The notes under the pieces were generated by a model. It saw nothing but the letters and a program-made list of their open reading frames with translations, had not been told where the DNA came from and made no database searches. The position numbers and the translations under genes were made by a program. A stretch of DNA of 64,000 bases, from contig WHVD01000029.1 in the NCBI GenBank assembly GCA_015178975.1, forward strand, positions 372,001-436,000, written 5' to 3'. The stretch is from Hysterangium stoloniferum (Eukaryota > Basidiomycota > Agaricomycetes > Hysterangiales > Hysterangiaceae). Shown here in pieces: positions 11,936 through 22,467 of the stretch. Within the stretch, counting starts at the first letter, position 1; each line of letters starts with the position of its first letter.

Positions 11936-12589
11936 CATACATATGTACACTATATTGGCACAAGATCCTGATCTGGATGCTACTATTGGGTCACATTCAT
12001 TGATGATGCTTCAAGATTCTATTATGTCATCCCAATCAAGTCCAAAAGTGGTGTTTTTTGGGCATTCAAACAGTACAAAGCATTTGCAGAAAACCTCCTT
12101 GGATGAAAAATAAAGAAACTTAGGGATGACAAGGGTGGAGAATATATGTCAAGGGCATTCATTGAATTCACCAATAAACATGGTATCTTGCATCAGCATA
12201 CAGTTTACAATAGACTTCAGCAAAATGAAATGGCAGAGTGTGCAAACAGGACATTAGCAGAAGGAGTTACAACATGCTAACAGAGTCTGAACTACCCAAG
12301 AACTTCTGGGAATACTGCCTGGCTGCATTTGTACACATCTGGAACCACTTTCCATCATCTTCCTTAAAGGACAAAACACCATATGAAATTTGGCACAAAA
12401 GGAAACCAGATATCAGTCACATCAGAGTTTGGGGATGCATTGCATATGTGCACATTCAAAAGGACAAACAACCAAGCTTGGGATCTCACATGGAAAAATG
12501 CATCTGTATTGGGTATCCTGAAGGATATAAGGGATGGTTATTCTATAACCCAGTGACAAAAAGGATAGTGATCAGTGAACAAGCTGGGA

Positions 12590-13175
12590 TGCGCCGGAGC
12601 CCATGGGCTCTGACTAGCATGAGTGGTGTAATTCAAGTAGGAGTTTAGAGTGGAAAATGTATTAGATTACTGGGGGGAATCTAAGCCGATTTTCTGACTG
12701 GATTGTATGTACAACATCTGCCAGACTATATAGACCGTGGAATGAATGACATACCAAATCCAGTAATAATGAAACAAAACTAGCAAAACATAAAACAAGA
12801 ATAGTAAACACCAAATTTGGTGTTAGGAACAGGACAGAATGGAGCGGAGTCTGAATCGTGACAAATCATAAACCATAATGGGAAATGGAGCAGGAGCAGA
12901 GTCTGAATCGTGACAGGTCATCTGACTAAAATGGGAATAGGGCTCTGTTAGAGGGATGACGGGTTTTCTGAGTGGGGTCCAGTGACTGACGTGCAGGATG
13001 AGGTCGGACATAGACAGGGACAGAGTCTGGTGGGTATTCTGGTGACTGATACACAATGTAACGAAGTCGAACATAGACAAGTCTGATGTACAGAGTCTGG
13101 CAGGAATTCCAGTAAACTGGCAATTGGTGCGCATAAGTTAGTGCCCAGAGTCCAGCAGGTATTCTGGTTGTAACA
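12590..13175 (-). mobile_element. solo LTR, family 2 (586 bp)
   Basis: The minus strand begins TGTTACAACC and ends CCGGCGCA. A 590-bp relative is at 29649-30238 on the plus strand. It lies inside the copia element between integrase and RT and restores many CpG sites locally, so it is younger than its host. No clean 5-bp target duplication was found. Confidence 0.75.
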
Positions 13176-13789
13176 CAGACTAAATGCCTTTCCAAAAGAT
13201 TTTGTGCAATATAAAACCTCCTAATGAATGGTGGAAAACTTGGGAACCCAATCCTACCACTTCTGACAGTACTGATGAAATGGAATTGGAGGAGGCACAT
13301 GTGTCAATTACTTCTGAACCAAGGTCATTTACAGAGGCAATAAATGGTCCACAGGCAAGACAATGGAGAGAGGCAGCCTTGGAGGAAATGAACACACACA
13401 TTAGCAATGGAACCTGGACCTTAATGAAACTACCACCAGGAAAGAAAGCTATAGGATCAAAATGGGTGGCTTTCAAGGTGAAACGAAAGGCAAATGGATC
13501 AATAGAACACTTTAAGGCATGACTGGTTGCTAAAGGATACAACCAGAGACCAGGATTTGACTATACAGAGATTTTTGCCCCAACAATGTGCCATGCTACT
13601 ATTTGTCTAGTATTAGCACTGGCTGCAGCAGAAGGCCTCCACCTCCAATCAGTTGACATAGCACATGCATTCATCAACAGTGATATTGATATGGTCCAGC
13701 CGGAAGGATTTCATCAATAATGAGAGGATTACATCTGTGAATCAAATTCAGACATTCTTTTCTCTTCTGTTTGCTCCCTTTCTAAACAG

Positions 13790-13995
13790 AACACGTGGTG
13801 ATAGGATGAATTTTGATTATTAGGCTTCGAAGTCGCACAGGTATGACAGGAGTCGCAGAAAGATTTTATATGTCCTTTAATATTTTTGGCCACCAGACAT
13901 GATCCCAAAGGTTTTGCAGCCTCCTAAATGGGCTAGTAATCAGTGTCCATCTATTGTGACCATAGTTTGTGCATCTGTATCCTCCAGGATTCCTA
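13790..13995 (-). pseudogene. gypsy integrase zinc-binding fragment
   Basis: Minus-strand reading in shifting frames gives HLGGCKT, WDHVWWPKILKDI and SFCDSCHTCATSKPNNQ. This is the H2C2 zinc-binding region that precedes the gypsy integrase core. Only about 70 codons remain, with frameshifts and stops. Confidence 0.6.
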
Positions 13996-14283
13996 TAATG
14001 GCATAGACCCATTATATTTTAGAAACAGTAAATTATTATTAAAATGAAGTTATAGTGAGCAGGTATCAACTGTAATCCTGGTGCCCCCAGTCTTATACTT
14101 ACTGAACCCACTGCGAACAAGGAGAGCTTTGGGATCAGAAGGTGCTGACTAAGGTGGAAACAAGGCACTTACTTCAGACAACATACTACCTACTCGTCTG
14201 CTCGAGTAGAATCTTTTAAAAGTGGTCTATCAATGGCAGTTTGTGTTTGAACTGCATATATACTTCATTTTTGGCATATATAC

Positions 14284-15876
14284 ATGGCCTCGACTCGTGG
14301 AAAGAATTCAAGACCTCCCTCTGTAAGGGGGCAAGGTTTACCTCCAGCTATACCTCAGGTGGTCGACACCTCTAGTGGAGGAGCAGGTTCCCCTTCACTG
14401 CCTGGAAGGACTGGACTTGTGAATGTTGAGGAGGCACCAGTTGCTGAGAACTTCAATTCTGTCGAAAGCCTTTTCAATGCAATGCGGGATGCTATTGTCA
14501 GAGCGAACGATGAAAAACGGGACCGAAACAAGGTCCGGGCCTCACTGAGAGCAGAGGGAGGGTCAGATGTGGATGCTGATGAGGCATTGGAGGCCGTGCC
14601 TTCTGAAGGAGCTTTACATAGTGTGGTCACGCCCACAGCAGGCAACAGGGGTATGAGTATAGAAATGGGGCAGGACCCACCTGAAAGGGGGGTCGGGTCG
14701 AGCAGCTTAGTATCTGACACGCAGGATGTGGGACTACAGAACATGTCAGAACAGGTTAACAACAGGGATGTTGGTGGATTCCCCCCCTCGCTTCCCATAC
14801 CAGCAGGCATTACCGCACCTCTAATGGCTGCCATCAACAAGGGCGGACCTGACTTGTTGTTAGCATTGGCTAATGCATCTTCTTCGACATCTAGTAAATA
14901 TCAGACTGTGGATTATTTGAAAGCACTCCCAATTTACGACTTCACTGAAATCCGGCATAACAAGCTGGAATTGGATCCGGCATCCATTCCCAACCAGATC
15001 TTACATATTGCTTTCAAGAAGGTATATATTCCTTTGTCTATGTTAACTACAAGATCCTTGCAGCAGGTTCGTGGAAATGTTGATCTTAAGTATTCTAGAA
15101 TCTCGGTTGGGAACAGGGCGGGTGAATATTTCCTCAATACCGCGTCTTTTCCTTCAGAGGCATCACTTACCGCTGTGGATTTCTTACAAGCCTATGCCCA
15201 TTGGTTATCCATTATATGAGATACGTGTGGTGACGGGCCGGCCGCTCAAGGTTGGTACAAACATTGTGACAAAATGCAGGCAGATCCTGACTTTGCATTG
15301 TGGTTTCCTGCTTGGTTTGAGATGGACAAAGCATTGCGTATTCAGTGGAATTCAACGTCACCTACGGTGCCTGATCCCTCTGACATGTTCTATATTTTGT
15401 CTTTCGAGCGGCAGCGTGCATGCCAAGGCCTTCCTGCCCAGCCTGGTGATTCATTGCAGGTGGTACCGCGTAATGTGCATGCTGCGTCGCCTGCACCTGC
15501 TGCACGGAGTAGTGATACCACCCTTTCTGACATATCCCACTGCACCATGGGGAATACATACCATCCGTATCATGGTGATTCCTTTCAGGCCTCAGCATCC
15601 ACTGCAAAGGCACCGACGGGTTCCTGTATCCGTTGTGGAGCGCACAACTCGCATTTCACACGTTTCTGTCGTGCAACCAGGTCCTCTCATCTGGACTGGC
15701 CCATCATTGCTGAGTGGCGGGGAGGTCAGTTCCTGCAACAGGGTTCCCGCGTGGAGCTCTGTGTCAGGTACAATGCCTGTGGGGCCTGTGAGCAGTGGGG
15801 GTCAGGGCATCCATCCCACACTTGCTCTCTCTGCGGTGACACCACGCATCCTGCATGGACCTGTCCCTGCAACTAA
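14284..15876 (+). pseudogene. DIRS-like retroelement gag
   Basis: One frame of 531 codons from ATG 14284 to the stop at 15876, broken only by a TGA at 15217-15219. The N-terminal half is low-complexity. The C-terminal half has Cys/His clusters (CIRCGAHNSHFTRFC and later CGAC, CSLCGD..HPAWTC) like nucleic-acid-binding knuckles. It precedes the RT-RNase H and tyrosine recombinase frames, which is the ORF order of DIRS-type elements. The TGA fits a CGA-to-TGA change. Apart from that the frame is well preserved, so this is a fairly young copy. Confidence 0.7.
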
Positions 15877-16311
15877 TTGTTTATGCCTTTTACCAATGCC
15901 ATATGTGCCGGACGCATGGCGTAGAGCTTTGCTTGATGCAGGCTTGTCCACTCGTTACCCTACTCTCGTTTATGATATGATTCATGGTTCACCCATTGGT
16001 AATCCCCCTCCCCTTACATCCACCTTTATTCCACCTAATCTTCCTTCTGCTGGCTTGGATCCTCAATTTCTTTTGCAACATGTGCAGGAGGAGATTCACC
16101 TTGGCCAGATGTCTTTGAGGTTGCACATACAATTTTTGGTGGACATTTTCGCACTGCACCCCTTGGTCTGATTGCCAAGCCTGGGTCAACAAATTTGTGG
16201 ATGATTCATCATCTTAGCAAGAAAGATTCTTCGGGTTATTCAACTAACTCGTGGATTAATGCAGTTGATTGGCCTACTAAGTGGTACACTGCGGCAGCAG
16301 TTGCACAATAT

Positions 16312-16570
16312 GTAAGCTCTTCTTATCTTCTCATTGTCTTCATTTGTACACTTCTCGTTGGAGCTGTTATTGCTATGTTGGTGTTGAGCCAATGTGGGCA
16401 CATTGATGTTGAGCCAATATGGACACGTTGATGATGAGCCATTATGGGCACGTTGATGTTGAGCCAATAGGCACGTTGATGTTGAGCCACTATGGGCACG
16501 TTGATGTTGCCATTGGGTGTTCATGGCGGCATTACCCTTGCATGTGATACATTATACTCACAAGTTTCAG
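16312..16570 (+). other. intron-like insertion inside the DIRS RT
   Basis: Donor GTAAGC follows VAQY, and acceptor TTTCAG precedes VSTCPPGTEG. Joining the two restores the expected RT continuity without loss of frame. The 259-bp segment contains the minisatellite at 16383-16505. Confidence 0.65.
16383..16505 (+). repeat. 25-bp minisatellite in the RT intron
   Basis: Five tandem units of about 25 bp (GTTGAGCCAATATGGGCACG then TTGAT), one shortened to 23 bp, with a sixth unit broken after GTTG. It lies wholly inside the intron-like segment. Confidence 0.85.
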
Positions 16571-18010
16571 GTTTCTACATGTCCACCAGGCACAGAAGGC
16601 ACTGCCCTGGATGTTAGGGACACTTTTTGCAACTCTCCTATTCTTCCCACCCACAAATGTTACATTGCATGCATGTTTGACAATGCTATTTATATTGACC
16701 ATTGCACACCATTCGGTCTCACTTCTGCAATGGGCATTCAGGGCAAGGTTGCCGATGCCACTTGTGATCTGCTCCTGCGCTATTTTCTGGCCCTTGTGGC
16801 AAAGTGGGTGGATGATTTTGCCCTTTTTAGGGAGCCCTCACACTCCTTATCCCACCCAAATGGCATATCCTATGTATTTCGGCACTCACTTGCTGATATT
16901 TTGTCCTATACCCAATCACTGGGTATCCCTTTCCATGATATCCAATCCAAAGGCCAGGATTTTTCTTCGACTGTGACTTATGCTGGCTTCATGTGGGACT
17001 TGCAGAACCGCACAGTTTCTCTCCCTGAGAAGAAACACCTTAAGCATCAGGCGAAGCTTGAACAGTTTTTGCTTGCCGCTAACATGATGGTTACTCGACC
17101 ACAGGCGACTTCCCTCCACGGTTCCTTGCAGCATCTTACCTTTATTTTCACCACTGGCCACTCATATCTTGTTACATTGACCTCCTTCATCTCTCGCTTT
17201 CAAAATAATTTTCCCCGTCATCATGTGTCACCATCTTTAATTGCTGATTTGCACTGGTGGCGTGATGCGCTCACACGTCCAGCCCTGACACATTCCCTCT
17301 TACCTCGTGTGGTTCTGGACTTGCATATTTATGTCGATGCTTCCACTTCTTGGGGTGTTGGCCTGGTTGTAGGCTCGAAATGGGCAGCCTGGCATTTGCA
17401 GGAGGGTTGGGCTTCACATGGGCGGGACATTGGTTGGGCAGAATGCATTGCACTGGAACTCGCTCTCCACTGGCTGGATCACCTGTCTTACACTAACACT
17501 GAATTTATTATTCATAGTGATAACACTGGTGTTATCGGGGCTTTCTACCAGGGTCGTTCGGCAATCTGCAATGCAATGATTCTGTCAGATGTATGGCAGC
17601 TTCTCTTGTCCCCACGGATAACACTGTCTCCCCTCTCTATGTTCCCTCTACTGACAATTTGGCTGACCCAATTTCCTGCAGTGTTTTCAGTTCGCAAGTT
17701 GAGAGGTTGCATCCTCAATTTCAGCTCCCACCAGAGCTAGCCCCTTACCTCCTTTATGTCTAGTTCCATTGCTGGTGCACGTGTGTGTGCACGTGCTCCA
17801 ACATCTGAGATGGAGGGAGTTGGGGCCACTCCCTCCTTGCCGCACTCACTTGTTCGCTTTTGACGGCCCCGATATTCCACTGATCCCTTCTCAACGATCT
17901 CTCCTTCAATTCTTCGCCCACATGTCCTTGCCAAAGATAGGTTTCTGACATGGATCACTCCTTTCACAATCACACATCATGCTCATCTCTCCACGCATTT
18001 TTCTACAGCT

Positions 18011-19027
18011 TTGATTGCACAGCGGCATTCAGTCATGTTGTCATCCTTAACAGATGATTCCCTCGCTGGCTATGCGGCGGGTTTGCTTCACTTCACAAAT
18101 TTTTGCGATAACACTGGCATCTCCGAGACTGATCGAATGCCAGCTTCTGAGGATCTCCTTTCCCTTTTTGTTACATCCCGTGGGGCTGGCTTAGTTGGGG
18201 GTGGTACGGTCAAAAAGTGGCTGCAAGGGATTCACTTTTGGCACATCCTCAATGGGGCCCCTTGGTTGGGTGGTGCTTTGTTAACCCAAACTATCAAAGG
18301 CATTACACATCTCGCTCCGGATTCCGCCTTCTTACCCAAACATGAAGCTCTGACCATCGCACATGTGAGGGCTCTGGCCCATCATTTAGATCTTCGTGAT
18401 TCATTTGATGTTGCCGTGTTTGCTGTAGCATGCATTGCATTCTGGTCTTCCTGTCGCCTTGGTGAACTCACAATTAAGGCCATGGGGAATTTTGACCCTA
18501 TCTTTCATGTCTCTCGCAGTGTTCCTTTTTCTATGGGGGTTACTTCCATGAACATTGCTTTCACAAAATTTCATATTCCATGGTCCAAAACTCACCTTCG
18601 CCGTGGCGATGATATTAACATTACTGATACCGGTGACGATACTAGTCCCTACCATGCTCTCCTTGCACATTTTCATGTCAATAATGACATTCCACCCGAT
18701 GCCCCCCTTTTTGCATGGAAAACTCCCACTGGCTATGCGCCAATGTGCAAATCGTGGTTTTTGGAATGTTGTTATGAAATCTGGACACTCGTTGGTTTGC
18801 CCCTATGCAAGGGTCATGCATTTCACATTGGAGGCACTACTCATCTCCTTTTGATGGGTGTTGACCCTTTTATTGTAATGTCAATAGGCCGACGGACTTC
18901 TTCCACCTTTTTAGCTTATTGGCAGCATTGTGATGAGATTCTCGCTTCCTTTGTTGGTGTTTCCTTGCAGGACCAACAGTCATTATGCTCTGCCATGGCT
19001 ACTTTCCATACTGCTATGTTGCCATGA
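18011..19027 (+). CDS. DIRS-like tyrosine recombinase
   Basis: An open frame that continues upstream without an obvious ATG to about 17880. It has the layout of a tyrosine recombinase: a SAM-like N-terminal core-binding part (LTDDSLAGYAAGLLHF), the first catalytic Arg in FWSSCRLGEL (about 18450), box II as HAFHIGGTTHLLLMGVDPF (about 18820) and the nucleophile Tyr in FLAYW (about 18915). In box II the usual H-x-x-R has become H-x-x-H, a change expected from CGC to CAC, so catalysis is probably lost. Such recombinases insert DIRS elements without target duplication. It belongs to the element starting at 14284. It could also be expressed as a pol fusion. Confidence 0.8.
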   Translation: MIAQRHSVMLSSLTDDSLAGYAAGLLHFTNFCDNTGISETDRMPASEDLLSLFVTSRGAGLVGGGTVKKWLQGIHFWHILNGAPWLGGALLTQTIKGITHLAPDSAFLPKHEALTIAHVRALAHHLDLRDSFDVAVFAVACIAFWSSCRLGELTIKAMGNFDPIFHVSRSVPFSMGVTSMNIAFTKFHIPWSKTHLRRGDDINITDTGDDTSPYHALLAHFHVNNDIPPDAPLFAWKTPTGYAPMCKSWFLECCYEIWTLVGLPLCKGHAFHIGGTTHLLLMGVDPFIVMSIGRRTSSTFLAYWQHCDEILASFVGVSLQDQQSLCSAMATFHTAMLP

Positions 19028-19831
19028 CGTAGTTTTGAACTCATTCCTTTATCTCACTGCTTATGCTTATGCTATCACCATTATGTTTATTTATTTGGGG
19101 GAGTCGGCATGGAGGTAGGAACAAGCCGACTGTGTGTGGTAGGTGGGAAGTGGCATGTTCCTCCATCTCACACTCGGGCTGTTTGTCTGCTGGTGAGCGG
19201 ACAGGCAATCCTCCTCCTCCCCCCCATCATACATTAAGGTTCGATTGCAAGCTATAGGTGATGGCACCAATTAGTCAGCTATGCACGGACCCTTTAGTTT
19301 TACGTGATTACATAATCACCGTGTTGTACGGTATAAGTAGCCGGGAAGTTTTCAGGACCTTAGATCTTACCGTACGCTGCACTTGCCTGTATCTTGTTCT
19401 GCTCTGGACAATACACCGTGGTCCTGTCAACTTGTGTGACCGCCAGTGATCCCAATTGACTACGGGATTACATCGACCATCATTTGGATAGTTCCTTCCA
19501 AAACACATTCACTTAGCTTGACAGAAGCTTGCTTTGTTTTAATAAACTTATTTATGTCTTTTTTAGTCACTGTAACTGTATGACCACATAACCCACCATG
19601 ATAATCGTTTCCGGCATTCCGTAAGTTCGCAGTTGAAAGAAGAAGGCATGACCGTTGAGAAATAAATGTCGACACTCAATCATGGATTCCTCCGATCTGT
19701 TTGCATCAGGATAAGATTGCTAACTTAGGTCAGTTTCATGGGCAGATGTAAGACGAGCTGAAGTATCAAAGATTATAAACATGCCGTACATACTGTATGA
19801 AGGAAGAAACTATATTCAACTTGTTGGTGTG
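19028..19831. other. 3' region of DIRS element and unassigned flank
   Basis: No protein-coding signal. The first few hundred bases are probably the 3' non-coding end of the DIRS element (terminal repeats could not be matched to the left side by eye). The remainder up to the inverted-duplication boundary shows nothing recognisable. Confidence 0.35.
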
Positions 19832-19835
19832 ATCG

Positions 19836-20640
19836 TTGAGAAGCGTGTTGTCGTCGAAGAATATTTGCAAGGCCAAAATATCTTCCTTCTCATCAATATC
19901 TGCCCTTAAGCTCCTATACAAATACACCGTATTTACCTCATGCCTCAACAATTCCGCAAACGTCTTGACAAGAAGGAGGCTAAGCACATTGCCATCCAAG
20001 CTGTTCCGAACGTTGATTTTTGTTGCAGTTGATAGTGAGGGGTAGGGCCTACACCCAACACCCGGGAGCTTCAATGTTGAAGGCAGCCGCCGCACCCCGC
20101 GCCAGAACACACGTAGAAGAACAATAACACTCCTACTTATCACATTTGAATGATTGTTAATTAGCGCCATGGTTGTAAAACTACGCACAACTTCACCAAT
20201 GCCCCCAACAATGGGGTAATGCCTTCAAACGAGAGGATATACTTCGAAGAAGTGAGGGCTGTTGGGTGGTCGTAGAAGGCATCAAGAAGATGTGAGTCAC
20301 CTGTGTGATCTCACCGACTTGTCAGTTGCGAACGCTAAGTACATGCGTTATCAGCGGGGATATATGTGGCTTTGCTAAAATATCATCTGACCCACTGCAA
20401 GAGTCTGAGAGACTTATGTCAGGTAAATCTTCCGAAGTCGTCGCATCGCTTGCGCGCATCCAAATCTGACCGCTGACATGCCGAGTCATACCAATCACAT
20501 GTCCGATATGCACATCTATCGAATACAGTTTTGGCACACAGAAGTTTGTGAGATCCCGAAATACGCCGAGAGTCCGTTTGCGAGTTAGCTTCTATAGACT
20601 CTGGCCAATGTATTTACTTTCAGCGTACAACCGCGGGTTA
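19836..20640 (-). pseudogene. decayed outward-facing ORF, left arm
   Basis: Minus-strand segments have matching reading frames in the other arm (35307-36120). Examples are DVHIGHVIGM, SDDILAKPHISPL..TH.LSV and a block reading VRTFAELLGHEV in the right arm (VKTFAELLRHEV here). Frameshifts and stops occur at different places in the two arms (for example TGA here where the right arm has TTC), so an ancestral gene seems to have decayed after duplication. I do not recognise the family. Confidence 0.35.
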
Positions 20641-22467
20641 ATAACACCGGGGTTCCCATAACACAAGGAGTAAACCATATATATATACTACACTATATAC
20701 GCGGACTAAGTTGATGTGTCAAAGTATGTCAGTTCTGACTTATAGTAACGTGATGGCACTGAACTCGTTGACGGGTATGTCCCTTGCATTATGAAACTGA
20801 TAAATATCTTGAACAGTAAAGCTGCCTTCATTGTCAGGGAGTAGTTGAAACTTTGTTATGTCGTAATATTGGTAAAATTGATTTTTTTCGTTTTACTGGC
20901 GGGTCCGATAACTGTTTTAATTAATTGGGGCTGTGGACAAAATCTGTGAAGTATGTACTTATATATATATATCCTCTCTCTGCTTAATATCCGGCTGTTC
21001 GTTCTTCCTTATCCTTGCATGATTACATAGTGTTCTAGCTTGACAGCTCCTCTTCTATCTCAATGAAAGGTGTACATCAGCAAATTCGATTATTCGGGCT
21101 ATTTATATAGCCTTTGGCAGATAAGTTTGTTTTGGGACGTCTTTTGCAGTTTCCCATAGCGAAGAAAGTCTCTAATTTAACTCCCCTTATACTTGAAATG
21201 ATGAAAAGGTGTCTAAAATTACAAACATGATACTGAGGGTGTAAGATATTTATTCTCACGTTGGACCAACCCTGCGGCTCTGGTATTAAATTTTGTTCAA
21301 AAAAGGGGATAGTGACATATATTCACTAAGAGAAATTTCAAGAACATTGTGTTGAGGGATGAGCATGGGACGTGGTTACACTTCAGGTGAGCTTGAATCT
21401 CCCGAAAACAGGCCAGCACCTATCATGTCAAGGTTCCCAGGCATGAACTCGGCGTAAGTCCACTGGCGACCACCTAAGTCACTGGAAACAAAAGAAAAGA
21501 TGGGACAGTGACACACGATAATGTCGAAGACGTATATTAAACGGTCTTCAGGTTAGAAATATTTTTTAAGGGGAAGTGTTCAAAAGCAAAGGTGGGACTC
21601 CAACGGAATAGAGTTCCGAATACAACAAACAAAGTGCCACACTAATACCAAAAATGGATAATTGAGCTTTGTGTGTTTTTCCCAAAAATCGTGGGATCAT
21701 TGGGTGTACTTTTCCTGTGTCCGTGGCTGCGTGAAAAAAAGAAAAAAATCGTGAGTTCAGCGTTGTTGCCAAAGAAAACGTACTGAGCATATAAGATATA
21801 TGGGCTTGTCTGAGTATCAATTCCAATTCGAGACGAGAATTCCCTCCAGCCGTGACTTTTTGGTAATCAACCTGACATCCCTAGAATATTATAGAATATC
21901 TTGGAATATAATTAACATAGCTGTAGTAATATCTCTGTTATCCCTTCCAGAACCTTCTTCCCTGTAGATATATATAATCCCCAGTAGTTCACTCATAGAT
22001 ACAAGCCAAGTTATATTCTAATATCTACTGTTGTCTGCGCAAGTTCCTAATACGATCTGAGGTTCGAATTTGGGACTCGTGCAATACAGCTTCCGTGCAC
22101 CGTGACTTGACAAGTATACCAGATAACGGGAATACTTGACACGCGCCACTGATTTTTCGTTATCCGATTTGATGTTATTGGCAAAATTTATTTTGGGGCT
22201 GCGGACTAAATCCTTGATGTACTTATATGTATTTATATCCTCTGTGTCTGCTTAATATCCAACTCCCCGTTCCCATCCTGTCCTTGCTTGATTAGATTGG
22301 GTTCTATCACTTGATAGTTCCTATGTCGTAATGAAAGGTGTACAGTGTGACACCTCACTTCTTCTTTGAGTAGATCGGCATTCAAATGAACTTAATATTT
22401 GGCACATAGCTTGCAAGAGAAGTATACATATTTCGCGATAGGCGATGGCTTTTGAAATCACCTTCAG

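Larger units (their letters stand above)
9856..13720 (+). pseudogene. Ty1/copia retrotransposon gag-pol, interrupted and truncated
   Basis: The gag region runs from ATG 9856 to about 10494 (UBN2/copia capsid type, starting near FKPLNNQNYPEW). A zinc knuckle follows with the second Cys replaced by Tyr (CYNYHKEGH..DC), then the protease DTGA at about 10726 and the GAG-pre-integrase LWHRQLGH at 11130. The integrase core keeps D, D and E (IDDAS about 12003, DDKGGEY about 12128, NEMAE about 12230). The RT starts with GSKWV and KGYNQRPGFDYTE and stops near 13720 before the YVDD motif. Insertions at 11317-11935 and 12590-13175 split the integrase and the region before the RT. At 13519 a TGA stands where Arg is expected. 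CpG is nearly absent. It once encoded reverse transcription and integration but is now inactive, and no own LTR pair was identified. Confidence 0.85.
16090..17763 (+). pseudogene. DIRS-like reverse transcriptase-RNase H
   Basis: The first RT blocks are at 16140-16311 (LGLIAKPGSTNLWMIHHLS, NSWINAVDWPT). An apparent intron spans 16312-16570, after which the frame continues with PPGTEGTALDVRDTF (motif A), the active-site-like KWVDDF at about 16803 and then RNase H with D (IYVDAS, 17330), E (AECIALELAL, 17440) and D (HSDNTGV, 17515). A frameshift near 17590 moves the end (YVPSTDNLADP..) into another frame ending at 17763. The enzyme would copy element RNA into circular DNA for recombinase-mediated insertion. 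Several Arg positions show C-to-T-type changes (LWM, FCN, ISC). Inactive as written because of the frameshift. Confidence 0.8.

Noticed and set aside
12585..13180. Target duplication for the family-2 LTR at 12590-13175
   Set aside because: The flanking five bases (TGGGA and CAGAC) do not match, so I did not claim a clean insertion.
16240..16524. Minus-strand ORF with QHQRAHNGS repeats
   Set aside because: It is the complement of the 25-bp minisatellite within the RT intron, with no other support.
22050..22080. GGTTCGAATTT resembling a tRNA B box
   Set aside because: No A box or acceptor-stem pairing could be found at the right distance. It also occurs in diverged form in the other arm without structure.
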